Source: Desertivibrio insolitus | Lineage (GTDB): Bacteria > Actinomycetota > Actinomycetes > Actinomycetales > Microbacteriaceae | NCBI RefSeq assembly: GCF_017355965.1 | Contig: NZ_JAFIQW010000003.1 | Location: forward strand, 458,001 to 522,000 | Length of the DNA stretch: 64,000 bases | Direction of reading: 5' to 3' | Shown: positions 45,512-52,749 of the stretch, piece by piece | How positions within the stretch are numbered: the first letter of the stretch is position 1 | How the letters are laid out: each line of letters begins with the position of its first letter | Translations under genes and position numbers: made by a program | The notes under the pieces: generated by a model | The model's database searches: none | Told to the model about the DNA's origin: nothing | What the model saw: only the letters and a program-made list of their open reading frames with translations

Positions 45512-45524
45512 GGCTGCGGACCGA

Positions 45525-45615
45525 GGAGACGTCGCATAGTCCGGTCGAGTGCACCACCCTGCTAAGGTGGAGTACCCTTTATTGGGTACCGTGGGTTCAA
45601 ATCCCACCGTCTCCG
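45525..45615 (+). tRNA. tRNA-Ser (anticodon GCT)
   Basis: Acceptor GGAGACG/CGTCTCC, anticodon stem-loop CCACC-CTGCTAA-GGTGG, long variable arm with TACCC...GGGTA, T-arm GTGGGTTCAAATCCCAC. Discriminator G at 45615; CCA is not encoded. Confidence 0.95.
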
Positions 45616-45621
45616 CTCTGA

Positions 45622-45651
45622 AAGCCCGCCCCTCGAGGCGGGCTTTTTCTT
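45622..45651 (+). terminator. Rho-independent terminator after tRNA-Ser(GCT)
   Basis: AAGCCCGCC...GGCGGGCTT stem with a CCTCGA loop, followed by a TTTTCTTT tract. Confidence 0.88.
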
Positions 45652-45762
45652 TGTGCGAGGGCCGCCGATAGCTGAAGGATTTCTGCACACTCCCTGCGTT
45701 CGGCAAGTCATTCTTCAGCCCTGGTCAATAGCGTCGAAGTCCATCCTCAGGAAGGACCTGCA

Positions 45763-46251
45763 ATGACCACCCCGTTCCCGACCGGTGCCACGCCCGACCG
45801 GGGCCCCCGCCGCACCGTCCGCAGTTTCGACAACTACCTCGACGCGCAGGCCGCGGTCGACTACCTCAGCGACAACGGCTTCCCGGTCGAGTCGACCTCG
45901 ATCATCGGGCACGACGTCAAGATCGTCGAGGACGTCTCCGGCCGGCTCACCGTCGGACGCGCTGCCGCCCTCGGCGCCGCGAGCGGCGCCTGGTTCGGTC
46001 TGCTCATCGGTCTGCTGTTCGGCTTCTTCAGCCCGGGCATCGCGTTCTTCGGCGTGCTGCTCGTCGCGGTCGGCCTCGGCGCCCTGTGGGGCGCCCTGTT
46101 CGGCGCGATCGGCCATTGGGCCACGCGCGGTCGCCGCGACTTCTCGTCCACCCGGCGAATCGAGGCGAGCCGCTACGACGTCGTGGTCGATGAGGCGCAG
46201 GCCAACCGGGCCGAACAGGCGCTCGCCGGCATGGTGTCGCCGACCCGCTGA
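45763..46251 (+). CDS. general stress protein 17M-like membrane protein
   Basis: 162 aa. The N-terminal part has the YflT/GSP17M-like domain: VRSFDNYLDAQAAVDYLSDNGFPVESTSIIGHDVKIVEDV. Two hydrophobic glycine-rich segments follow (about 68-120), then a C-terminal cytoplasmic end YDVVVDEAQANRAEQAL. Related proteins belong to stress regulons in Firmicutes and Actinobacteria; the molecular role is unknown. GGAAGGA lies 6 nt before ATG 45763. A strong terminator follows. Confidence 0.85.
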   Translation: MTTPFPTGATPDRGPRRTVRSFDNYLDAQAAVDYLSDNGFPVESTSIIGHDVKIVEDVSGRLTVGRAAALGAASGAWFGLLIGLLFGFFSPGIAFFGVLLVAVGLGALWGALFGAIGHWATRGRRDFSSTRRIEASRYDVVVDEAQANRAEQALAGMVSPTR

Positions 46252-46266
46252 CCATCATCGGAACGA

Positions 46267-46300
46267 CGGATGCCCCGGAGCGCGAGCCCCGGGGCATCCG
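46267..46300 (+). terminator. terminator of the stress-protein gene
   Basis: Perfect 12-bp stem CGGATGCCCCGG/CCGGGGCATCCG, 15 bp after the stop. Confidence 0.78.
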
Positions 46301-46400
46301 TGTTACTGCACCGTCTGCACCGTTGAAGCCGCTCCACAGGAGCCGCTGAGAAACTTCAGCCCTTCCCTTCCGCCCTTGCCACTCTCAAGAAACGAGCGAC

Positions 46401-47585
46401 ATGGACACCCCTCTCTGGATCTGGGCCGCGACGATCGCCGCGATCCTCGCCCTGCTGGCCTTCGACTACTTCTTCCACGTCCGTCAGGCGCACACGCCGA
46501 CGCTCAAGGAGGCGGCGTTCTGGTCGGCGATCTACGTGGGGATCGCGATCCTCTTCGGCTTCGGCGTGCTGCTCTTCGGCGGCGGCACGATGGGCGCCGA
46601 GTACTTCGCGGGCTACATCACCGAGAAGGCGCTGTCGGTCGACAACCTGTTCGTGTTCCTCGTCATCATGGCGAGCTTCAAGGTGCCGCGGGCCGACCAG
46701 CAGAAGGTGCTGCTCTTCGGCATCACGTTCGCGCTCATCGCCCGCACGGTGTTCATCCTCATCGGCGCCGCCGCGATCAACGCCGCGGCCTGGGTGTTCT
46801 ACATCTTCGGCGCGATCCTGATCTTCACGGCGATCAACCTCGTGCGTCCCGGCCACAACGACAAGGACGAGGCCGACAACATCATCATCCGACTCGCCCG
46901 CCGGTTCCTGCACACCTCGCAGCACTACGACGGCGACAAGCTGTTCACGGTCGAGAACGGCAAGCGCGTGCTCACGCCGATGCTGCTGGTCATGGTCGCG
47001 ATCGGCGGCACGGACATCCTGTTCGCCCTCGACTCGGTGCCCGCGATCTTCGGCCTCACGACGAACACGTACCTCGTGTTCACGGCGACCGCGTTCTCGC
47101 TGCTCGGCCTCCGGCAGCTCTACTTCCTCATCGACGGTCTGCTCGACCGCCTCATCTACCTCGCCTACGGCCTCGCGGCGATCCTCGCGTTCATCGGCGT
47201 GAAGCTGTTCCTGCACGCGCTGCACGAGAACAACCTGCCGTTCATCAACGGCGGCGAGCACGTCGAGGTGTACGAGATCCCGACCAACCTCTCCCTGCTC
47301 GTCATCGTCGGCATTCTGACCGTCACGGTCGTGCTGTCGCTGCTCAGCCCCAAGGGACGCGCGATCAACGACATCCGCAACGCTCACCGCATGGCCGAGC
47401 ACTACCTCGACGCCGACTACGAGAGCGACCCGCAGCTGCGCGAGGAGAACTACAACAAGCTCCTCCGCGCCGAGAAGAACATCAAGGCGCTGCCCGCGCA
47501 GTACAAGAAGCTGATCGACGAGGAGAGGGGCGTGTTCGAGTCGATCGACGCGGCGCACGCCCAGCACGACAAGGCGACCCGCTAG
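46401..47585 (+). CDS. TerC/Alx-family membrane protein
   Basis: 394 aa, about nine membrane helices. The TerC core appears twice: EKALSVDNLFVFLVIMASF with the charged SVDN segment, and GGTDILFALDSVPAIFGLTTNTYLVFTATAFSLLGLRQLYFLI with the acidic FALDS segment. These conserved aspartates are linked to metal (Mn) export in Alx-type members. The C-terminal 70 residues are cytoplasmic and charged. No yybP-ykoY riboswitch was recognised in the 150-bp upstream stretch. Terminator follows at 47594. Confidence 0.9.
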   Translation: MDTPLWIWAATIAAILALLAFDYFFHVRQAHTPTLKEAAFWSAIYVGIAILFGFGVLLFGGGTMGAEYFAGYITEKALSVDNLFVFLVIMASFKVPRADQQKVLLFGITFALIARTVFILIGAAAINAAAWVFYIFGAILIFTAINLVRPGHNDKDEADNIIIRLARRFLHTSQHYDGDKLFTVENGKRVLTPMLLVMVAIGGTDILFALDSVPAIFGLTTNTYLVFTATAFSLLGLRQLYFLIDGLLDRLIYLAYGLAAILAFIGVKLFLHALHENNLPFINGGEHVEVYEIPTNLSLLVIVGILTVTVVLSLLSPKGRAINDIRNAHRMAEHYLDADYESDPQLREENYNKLLRAEKNIKALPAQYKKLIDEERGVFESIDAAHAQHDKATR

Positions 47586-47593
47586 TCGAGCGG

Positions 47594-47622
47594 ATGCCCC
47601 GGGGCCGCGTGCCTCGGGGCAT
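47594..47622 (+). terminator. terminator after the TerC/Alx gene
   Basis: ATGCCCCGGGG pairs with CCTCGGGGCAT (one G:U), followed by TCTGCTGC. Confidence 0.7.
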
Positions 47623-47677
47623 TCTGCTGCTGGGGAGGCCTTTCAGAGCGCGGTGAGTCGCCTCGTGCGCTGTGTCG

Positions 47678-48403
47678 CTAGCTGGCGAGCCGGCGCACCC
47701 CGCCCGTCGGGCCGAGGAGGCCGACGAGCTTCTCGAAGTCGGCGAGCGGGGCCGTGGGGTGCTCCGGGTGCCACTGCACCGAGGTGATCGGCGCGCTCTC
47801 GTGCTCGACCGCCTCGACGATGCCGTCCGGCGCGACGGCCGCGACGCGCAGGCCCTGGCCGAGGCGGTCGACCGCCTGGTGGTGGCTCGAGCGCACGTCG
47901 ATGCCGTCGTCGAGCACGGATGCCAGTGCGCCCGAGATCTGCACGCCGTGCGCCTCCATCTCGTGCGGGCTGAGCTCGGCGAGCCGGTGCTTCACCTCGG
48001 ACGAGATGTGCTGGATCAGGGTGCCGCCGAGGGCGACGTTGACGACCTGATGCCCGCGGCAGATGCCGAGGAGCGGGGTGCCACGCTCCGCCGCGCGCTG
48101 CACGAGCGCGATCTGCGCGGCATCCGCCTCCTCGACGTGCACGCCGCCGCCGGGGTAGTCCTTCTCGCCGCCGTAGAAGTGCGGGGCGATGTCCTCGCCG
48201 CCCATCAGGATGATGGCGTCCGCGCCGTCGGCCCGGCGCAGCAGAGTGTCGGTGCCGAGCGTGCCGGCGGCGAGGCGGCTGACGTCCCACCCGAGGTCCG
48301 TCACGCGTTCGATCAGCGAGGTGTTGAGCACCTCGACGAGGCGCTGGTAGCGCTCGCGTCCGGGGCGGCTCTCCAGCACGTCGACGACAGCGAGAGTTGG
48401 CAT
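47678..48403 (-). CDS. class I glutamine amidotransferase, gamma-glutamyl hydrolase type
   Basis: 241 aa. A Peptidase_C26 member related to PuuD. Nucleophile cysteine in LLGICRGHQVVNVALGG, catalytic histidine and glutamate in VQWHPEHP, and the HISSEVKH region typical of the family. It likely hydrolyses gamma-glutamyl amides. No polyamine or putrescine genes are nearby. ATG 48403 has TAACCT 7 nt upstream, fitting a leaderless transcript. Ends 10 bp from codons lost in the intergenic gap; full length. Confidence 0.87.
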   Translation of the reverse strand: MPTLAVVDVLESRPGRERYQRLVEVLNTSLIERVTDLGWDVSRLAAGTLGTDTLLRRADGADAIILMGGEDIAPHFYGGEKDYPGGGVHVEEADAAQIALVQRAAERGTPLLGICRGHQVVNVALGGTLIQHISSEVKHRLAELSPHEMEAHGVQISGALASVLDDGIDVRSSHHQAVDRLGQGLRVAAVAPDGIVEAVEHESAPITSVQWHPEHPTAPLADFEKLVGLLGPTGGVRRLAS

Positions 48404-48547
48404 GCCGACGAGGTTAGGTCAGCCGTGTTGCATCCGTGTGACATGTGACTTTTTGCTTCATCCCACTGCCCGAGGCCCTGCTTGCACTTCCTGCATGTTG
48501 GGAGAAACTCACAAGTTCACGTACAGCCGCCGCATAAACTCCGGAAC

Positions 48548-49345
48548 GTGGAGTTCTTCACCAGCCCCGACCTCTGGATCGCCTTCGCGACGCTGCTCGT
48601 GCTCGAGATCGTGCTCGGCGTCGACAACGTCATCTTCATCTCGATCCTCGCCAACAAGCTCCCCGAGAACCAGCGTCGGCGTGCGCGCACGACCGGTCTG
48701 CTGCTCGCGCTCGTGCTGCGGATCATCCTGCTGTTCTTCGCGGCGTGGATCATCGGCCTCACCGAGCCGATCTTCTCGATCGGCGACAACGAGGCCCTCG
48801 CGATCAGCGGCCGCGACATCATCCTGATCCTCGGCGGCGGCTTCCTCATCTACAAGGCGACCAAGGAGATCCACGAGCGCCTCGAGGGGTCGGAGCACCA
48901 TGCCGGCACCGGCAAGGCGGCGACCTTCGGCGGCGTGATCGTGCAGATCCTGCTGCTCGACGTGGTCTTCTCGCTCGACTCGGTCATCACCGCGGTCGGC
49001 ATGGTCGACCAGCTCTACATCATGATCGCGGCGGTCGTGCTCGCGATCGGGCTCATGCTCTTCACCGCCGAGGCGATCGCGAACTTCGTCAACCGCCACC
49101 CCACGGTGAAGATGCTCGCTCTCGCGTTCCTGGTGCTCATCGGCGCCTCGCTCGTGGCGGAGGGCTTCGACTTCCACATCGAGAAGCCGTTCATCTACGG
49201 ACCGATCGCGTTCGCCGTGATCGTCGAGCTGCTGAACCTCGCGTACAAGCGCCGCCAGGAGAAGAAGCGCCACGAGCACGTCGAGCCGGTGCACCTGCGC
49301 GAGGGCTACCGCCTGCACGAGCCCGAGGCGGCCGACAAGAAGTAA
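48548..49345 (+). CDS. TerC-family integral membrane protein
   Basis: 265 aa, seven or so membrane helices. The family core is EIVLGVDNVIFISILANKLP near residues 20-39 and LLDVVFSLDSVITAVGMVDQLYIMIAAVVLA near 140-170; the two GVDN/SLDS acidic motifs are typical. It is the shorter YceF/TerC type, distinct from the Alx-like paralogue at 46401. Probable metal or tellurite-related export. GTG 48548 has TAAACT 7 nt upstream, a leaderless start. Confidence 0.9.
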   Translation: MEFFTSPDLWIAFATLLVLEIVLGVDNVIFISILANKLPENQRRRARTTGLLLALVLRIILLFFAAWIIGLTEPIFSIGDNEALAISGRDIILILGGGFLIYKATKEIHERLEGSEHHAGTGKAATFGGVIVQILLLDVVFSLDSVITAVGMVDQLYIMIAAVVLAIGLMLFTAEAIANFVNRHPTVKMLALAFLVLIGASLVAEGFDFHIEKPFIYGPIAFAVIVELLNLAYKRRQEKKRHEHVEPVHLREGYRLHEPEAADKK

Positions 49346-49442
49346 GCGCTGCGGGTCGTCCGGCGGTGGATTCGTCGCCGCCGAGCGAACCCGGGCCGTC
49401 GGGCGAGGGGTTCGCCCAGCGGCATCCGCTTGACTGCCGGTC

Positions 49443-49949
49443 ATGTTCAGCATCGAGCTGCTTCCCGATCCCGAGCTCGAGCAGGCCGTCCGCGAGCAGT
49501 GGGCCGCCCTCGCCGAGGCCGACCTGCCGTCGCTCGCACGTCACACGTCGCCCACGAACCGCCCGCACGTGACGACGATCGTGCGTCGAGCGCTGCCGCA
49601 GCCGCTGTCGCTGACGGATGTCGCGGAGCTGCTGCCCCTGCCCGTGCAGCTCGGCGGCCTCGTGCTCTTCCGGCACGGCGACCGGGTGGTCGTCGCCCGC
49701 CAGGTGGTGCCGTCGGCGGCTCTGCTCGTTCTGCAGCGCGCCGTGCGCGAGGCGGTGGGACCGGGCGACCCCGACCTGCGCAACACGGAGCCCGACGCAT
49801 GGACGCCGCACATGACGCTCGCGAAGCGGATGACCGCCGCGCAACTGGCCTCGGCACTGGCCGTGCTCGACCTGCGGCCGCTCTCCGGCACGTTCGAGGG
49901 GTTGCGCATCTGGGACGGTGAGGCCAAGCAGGTGACGACGGTGCGCTGA
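49443..49949 (+). CDS. 2'-5' RNA ligase / cyclic phosphodiesterase family protein
   Basis: 168 aa. Two HxT motifs, RPHVTTI (near 39-45) and TPHMTLA (near 120-126), define the 2H phosphoesterase fold. The family opens 2',3'-cyclic phosphates or acts on RNA ends. It begins MFSIELLPDPELEQAVREQW, as in LigT-like proteins. TTGACT 7 nt before ATG 49443 is a weak -10. No RNA-repair partner is adjacent. Confidence 0.8.
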   Translation: MFSIELLPDPELEQAVREQWAALAEADLPSLARHTSPTNRPHVTTIVRRALPQPLSLTDVAELLPLPVQLGGLVLFRHGDRVVVARQVVPSAALLVLQRAVREAVGPGDPDLRNTEPDAWTPHMTLAKRMTAAQLASALAVLDLRPLSGTFEGLRIWDGEAKQVTTVR

Positions 49950-49967
49950 GCACCCTCCGGCTCCTGC

Positions 49968-49973
49968 TATAGT
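49968..49973 (+). promoter_or_regulatory. -10 of the tRNA-Arg gene
   Basis: TATAGT, 27 nt before the mature 5' end. Confidence 0.5.
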
Positions 49974-50000
49974 TTTCTGGTTGCCTTTTCGAGGCGGCAG

Positions 50001-50073
50001 GCGCCCGTAGCTCAACGGATAGAGCATCTGACTACGGATCAGAAGGTTGGGGGTTCGAGTCCCTCCGGGCGCA
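50001..50073 (+). tRNA. tRNA-Arg (anticodon ACG)
   Basis: Acceptor GCGCCCG/CGGGCGC, D-arm AGCTCAACGGATAGAGCA, anticodon loop CTACGGA with anticodon ACG, T-arm GGGGGTTCGAGTCCCTC. Discriminator A; CCA is not encoded. Confidence 0.95.
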
Positions 50074-50080
50074 CAGCGCG

Positions 50081-50112
50081 AGAAAGCCCCTCCCACACGG
50101 GAGGGGCTTTCT
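50081..50112 (+). terminator. Rho-independent terminator after tRNA-Arg
   Basis: Perfect 14-bp stem AGAAAGCCCCTCCC/GGGAGGGGCTTTCT with loop ACAC. Confidence 0.9.
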
Positions 50113-50159
50113 GCATCTCCGCCCTCGCGCCTGGTGCGGCGTTCCATACTGAGCAGAGG

Positions 50160-51347
50160 ATGACTCGAGAGCTCAGCACCCCCGCGGAGCGGCAGCGGGC
50201 GAGAACGACCGGCGCGGACTTCCGCCGCCGGATCTCCGAGCTGCGGGCGATCGCGTCCTGGAGCGACATCCGCGCTCGCGTCGAGCCTCACGCGGTGCAG
50301 ATCACGCGGCTGACGGTCGCGTCCGTCGTCGCCTACGTGGTCGCCGACGCGTTCTTCCCCGGCATCCTCGATCTCACGGCGCCGCTCACCGCTCTGCTGG
50401 TGGTGCAGGCGTCGACGGTCGGCACCCTGCTCATGGGGCTCGTGCGGGTCGGTGCCGTGCTGACGGGTGTGCTCGTCGCCGTCGCGGTGTCGGCGTCGCT
50501 CGGCCTCACCTGGTGGACGCTCGCCACCGTGATCGCGCTGTCGCTCACGCTCGCGAAAGTGTTCCGGCTGGGCGACCAGTGGCTCGAGGCGCCGATCAGC
50601 GCGATGCTCATCCTCGCCGTCTCCTCGCCCGACGTCGCCGCCGAGGTACGGGTGAGCAACACGCTCATCGGCACGGTGGTCGGCATCGTGTTCAGCCTGA
50701 TCGTGCCGGTCGCGATCCCCAACCTGAGGGCGAGCGACGCCGTGCGCCGGGTGGCCCGCTCGCAGGCGGCGCTGATGTCGGAGATCGCGATGACGCTCGG
50801 CGACCGCCCGCCGCACGTCGAGGAGGTGGCGGCCTGGTCGGACTGGACGCGTCACATCTCTGAGGAGCTCGGCGAGGCGTCGCTCGCCGTCGAGTCGGTG
50901 CGCGAGAGCCGGCGCTTCAACCCGCGCGCCCTCCGCGTGGCGCTCGTGCACCCCGGTCTGCGGCGGTCGCTCGACCGGCTGGAGGCGTGCCTCGCGGCGG
51001 AGCGGGCCTTCCTCGTGGCGATCGGGCAGGACGCGTCGACGCAGCCCGACGAGGCATCCGGCAGCGCGGAGGCGGAGCTGCGGCGGGCCGTCGCGGTGGT
51101 GCTGGACGACGTCTCGACCGCGCTGCGCGAGTTCGGCGACGTCATCGACGCTGAGTACGGGCGCTCCGGACGCCGCGACGGCGACGCGGTGGAGCGGATG
51201 GTCGAGACGGTCAGCGAGACGCGCGCCGTGCTGACCGAGCTCATGCTGCTCGACGTGCCGCCCGCGGAGGGCGGACGGTGGGTCGTGCGCGGCACCGTCC
51301 TCGCCGCGATCGATCACATCGTGACGCAGCTCGATCTCGAGCGGTGA
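50160..51347 (+). CDS. FUSC-family aromatic-acid-exporter-like membrane protein
   Basis: 395 aa. The N-terminal half has about six membrane helices (about 50-190), including DLTAPLTALLVVQASTVGTLLMGLVRVGAVLTGVLVAVAV, typical of the ArAE/FUSC fold. The C-terminal half is a soluble helical domain. Related to proteins exporting aromatic acids such as p-hydroxybenzoate (AaeB). The stop is directly adjacent to the stop of the convergent gene, with zero bases between. Confidence 0.8.
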   Translation: MTRELSTPAERQRARTTGADFRRRISELRAIASWSDIRARVEPHAVQITRLTVASVVAYVVADAFFPGILDLTAPLTALLVVQASTVGTLLMGLVRVGAVLTGVLVAVAVSASLGLTWWTLATVIALSLTLAKVFRLGDQWLEAPISAMLILAVSSPDVAAEVRVSNTLIGTVVGIVFSLIVPVAIPNLRASDAVRRVARSQAALMSEIAMTLGDRPPHVEEVAAWSDWTRHISEELGEASLAVESVRESRRFNPRALRVALVHPGLRRSLDRLEACLAAERAFLVAIGQDASTQPDEASGSAEAELRRAVAVVLDDVSTALREFGDVIDAEYGRSGRRDGDAVERMVETVSETRAVLTELMLLDVPPAEGGRWVVRGTVLAAIDHIVTQLDLER

Positions 51348-51755
51348 CTAGTGGTCGCCGGCCCGCTCACCGAAGACACCGGCGGTGAGCGTGCGGTGGC
51401 AGTCGCGCACGACCTTTTCGAGCACCGTGAGGTCGACGGCCGCGAGGTCCTTCAGATAGAGGCATCCGACGCCGGTCGTGTGCGGCCCGAGCCGGGCGAG
51501 GTCGTCGGCGTGCGCGTCGACGCCGTCGTTGAGGTAGACGGTCGTCGCGGCCTTCCGCGGCGCGAAGGCCGCCGCGTGCGAGTCGCCCTCGCGGCCGCTC
51601 GCGTAGCGGTAGTGGTACTGCCCGAAACCGACGATCGTGCCCTTGAGCACCGGCTCCTCGCCCGTCGCGCGCCGCATCAGTTCGACGAGAGTCTCGGCGT
51701 CGCGCCGCCGCTTCGGCGACGGGATCGCGGCGATGTACTGCTCGACGTCGGACAT
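51348..51755 (-). CDS. DUF1801 (YdhG-like) protein
   Basis: 135 aa. Begins MSDVEQYIAAIPSPKRRRDAETLVELMRRATGEEPVLKGTIVGFGQYHYRYASGREGD, the hallmark of the DUF1801 family, and continues with FAPRKAATTVYLNDG and VGCLYLKDLAAVD. Proteins of this fold have no established activity. TAGCAT lies 7 nt before ATG 51755, so the message is probably leaderless. Confidence 0.87.
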   Translation of the reverse strand: MSDVEQYIAAIPSPKRRRDAETLVELMRRATGEEPVLKGTIVGFGQYHYRYASGREGDSHAAAFAPRKAATTVYLNDGVDAHADDLARLGPHTTGVGCLYLKDLAAVDLTVLEKVVRDCHRTLTAGVFGERAGDH

Positions 51756-51838
51756 GCTCCGGATGCTACTGAGCGCGGGCGACGTCGCGGCAGCCCCTCG
51801 GCTCGATCCACCCCCGCCGAACCTGCGAGTATTGGCGT

Positions 51839-52045
51839 ATGAGCAACTACGTCGAGGGCATCGTCGCGATCGTCATCTTCTTCGGATCGTGGATCTTCCT
51901 CCCCCTGGCGATCGCGGCCTCGTTCCCGATGAACGCGGTGTTCTTCGGCCTCGGCGTGCTCGTCGCGTCGCTCGGCCTCATGATCCCGCTGTACTTCCTG
52001 CGCGAGTGGGAGAACCGTCGCCGCAAGCCGAAGACGATGGAGTAG
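51839..52045 (+). CDS. small two-helix membrane protein
   Basis: 68 aa. Two hydrophobic segments, VEGIVAIVIFFGSWIFLPLAI and NAVFFGLGVLVASLGLMIPLYFL, then a basic tail EWENRRRKPKTME. No family recognised. GAGTAT lies 6 nt before ATG 51839, again without a ribosome site. Isolated between two minus-strand genes; its own terminator may be the CAGGTCCCCTGA palindrome at 52054-52065. Confidence 0.65.
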   Translation: MSNYVEGIVAIVIFFGSWIFLPLAIAASFPMNAVFFGLGVLVASLGLMIPLYFLREWENRRRKPKTME

Positions 52046-52075
52046 GCGCCGCTCAGGTCCCCTGAGGGCGCGGGC

Positions 52076-52107
52076 GGTTCGATGCGGAGCTCCGCGGCCA
52101 CTCGACC
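52076..52107. repeat. degenerate dispersed palindromic repeat, copy 9
   Basis: GGTTCGATGCGG, AGCTCCGCGGCC, ACTCGACC. It resembles the inverted GGTCGAGTAG family with several changes. Confidence 0.35.
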
Positions 52108-52122
52108 GCCGGGGCTGAACGC

Positions 52123-52749
52123 CTACTCGTCGCGGAGCTTGGCCCCGTAGACCGCCGCCTGCGTGCGGCGCTCCATGCCGAGCTTCGCGAGCAGGCCCGA
52201 CACGTAGTTCTTGACCGTCTTCTCGGCGAGCTCCAGCTGGTCGCCGATCTGCCGGTTCGTCAGCCCGTCGGCGATGAGTCCGAGCACCTGCCGCTCGCGC
52301 GGGGTGAGGTCGAGCTGTGCGTAGACCTCCGGCGTCTCGGCGTGGTCCTGGATCTTCTTCACCGACGACGGGTCGATCAGCGTGCGCCCGGCCGCGACCG
52401 CGCGGATGCTGTCGAGCAGCCCCTGCCCGCGGATGTTCTTCAGCACGTAGCCGGATGCCCCGGCGAGCACCGCCGCGTAGGTGGCCCGGTCGTCGTCGTA
52501 CGCCGTGAGGATCAGGCACTTCACCTCGGGGTGGGTGGAGCGGATGTCGCGGCACACGTCGATGCCGCTCCCGTCGGGCAGCTGCACGTCGAGCACGGCG
52601 ACGTCGGGCGTCGTGGCCGAGATGCGGCTGAGCGCCTGCTTTGCGGTGCCTGCCTCGCCGATCACCTCGAGGTCCGCCTCGGCATCGATGAGGTCCGCGA
52701 GCCCGCGGCGCACGATCTCGTGGTCGTCGACCAGGAACACGGTCGTCAT
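52123..52749 (-). CDS. DosR/DevR-type response regulator
   Basis: 208 aa. Receiver domain with acidic pocket D8-D9 and phosphorylation site D54 (VLDVQLPDGS). The LuxR/NarL helix-turn-helix, LTPRERQVLGLIADGLTNRQIGDQLELAEKTVKNYVSGLLAKLGMERRTQAAVY, is almost word for word that of mycobacterial DosR, from memory. It should bind GGGAC...GTCCC boxes, and a matching site lies at 54392. ATG 52749 overlaps the kinase stop by 4 bp, so the pair is co-translated. Likely signal: hypoxia, NO or redox state. Confidence 0.9.
   Translation of the reverse strand: MTTVFLVDDHEIVRRGLADLIDAEADLEVIGEAGTAKQALSRISATTPDVAVLDVQLPDGSGIDVCRDIRSTHPEVKCLILTAYDDDRATYAAVLAGASGYVLKNIRGQGLLDSIRAVAAGRTLIDPSSVKKIQDHAETPEVYAQLDLTPRERQVLGLIADGLTNRQIGDQLELAEKTVKNYVSGLLAKLGMERRTQAAVYGAKLRDE

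Noticed and set aside
45464-45706. 80-aa minus frame containing VGFEPTVPN
   Set aside because: Classic false protein from the antisense of tRNA-Ser. The same applies to the VGFEPTRH frame over 41684-41771 and the EGLEPPTF frame over 50001-50073.
46301-46400. yybP-ykoY manganese riboswitch before the Alx-like gene
   Set aside because: The interval is short and I could not find the two conserved purine-rich loops or the closing stem.
48421-48547. small upstream gene before the second terC (frame from 48482)
   Set aside because: It is simply the in-frame extension of terC. GTG 48548 with a -10 seven bases upstream explains the start better.
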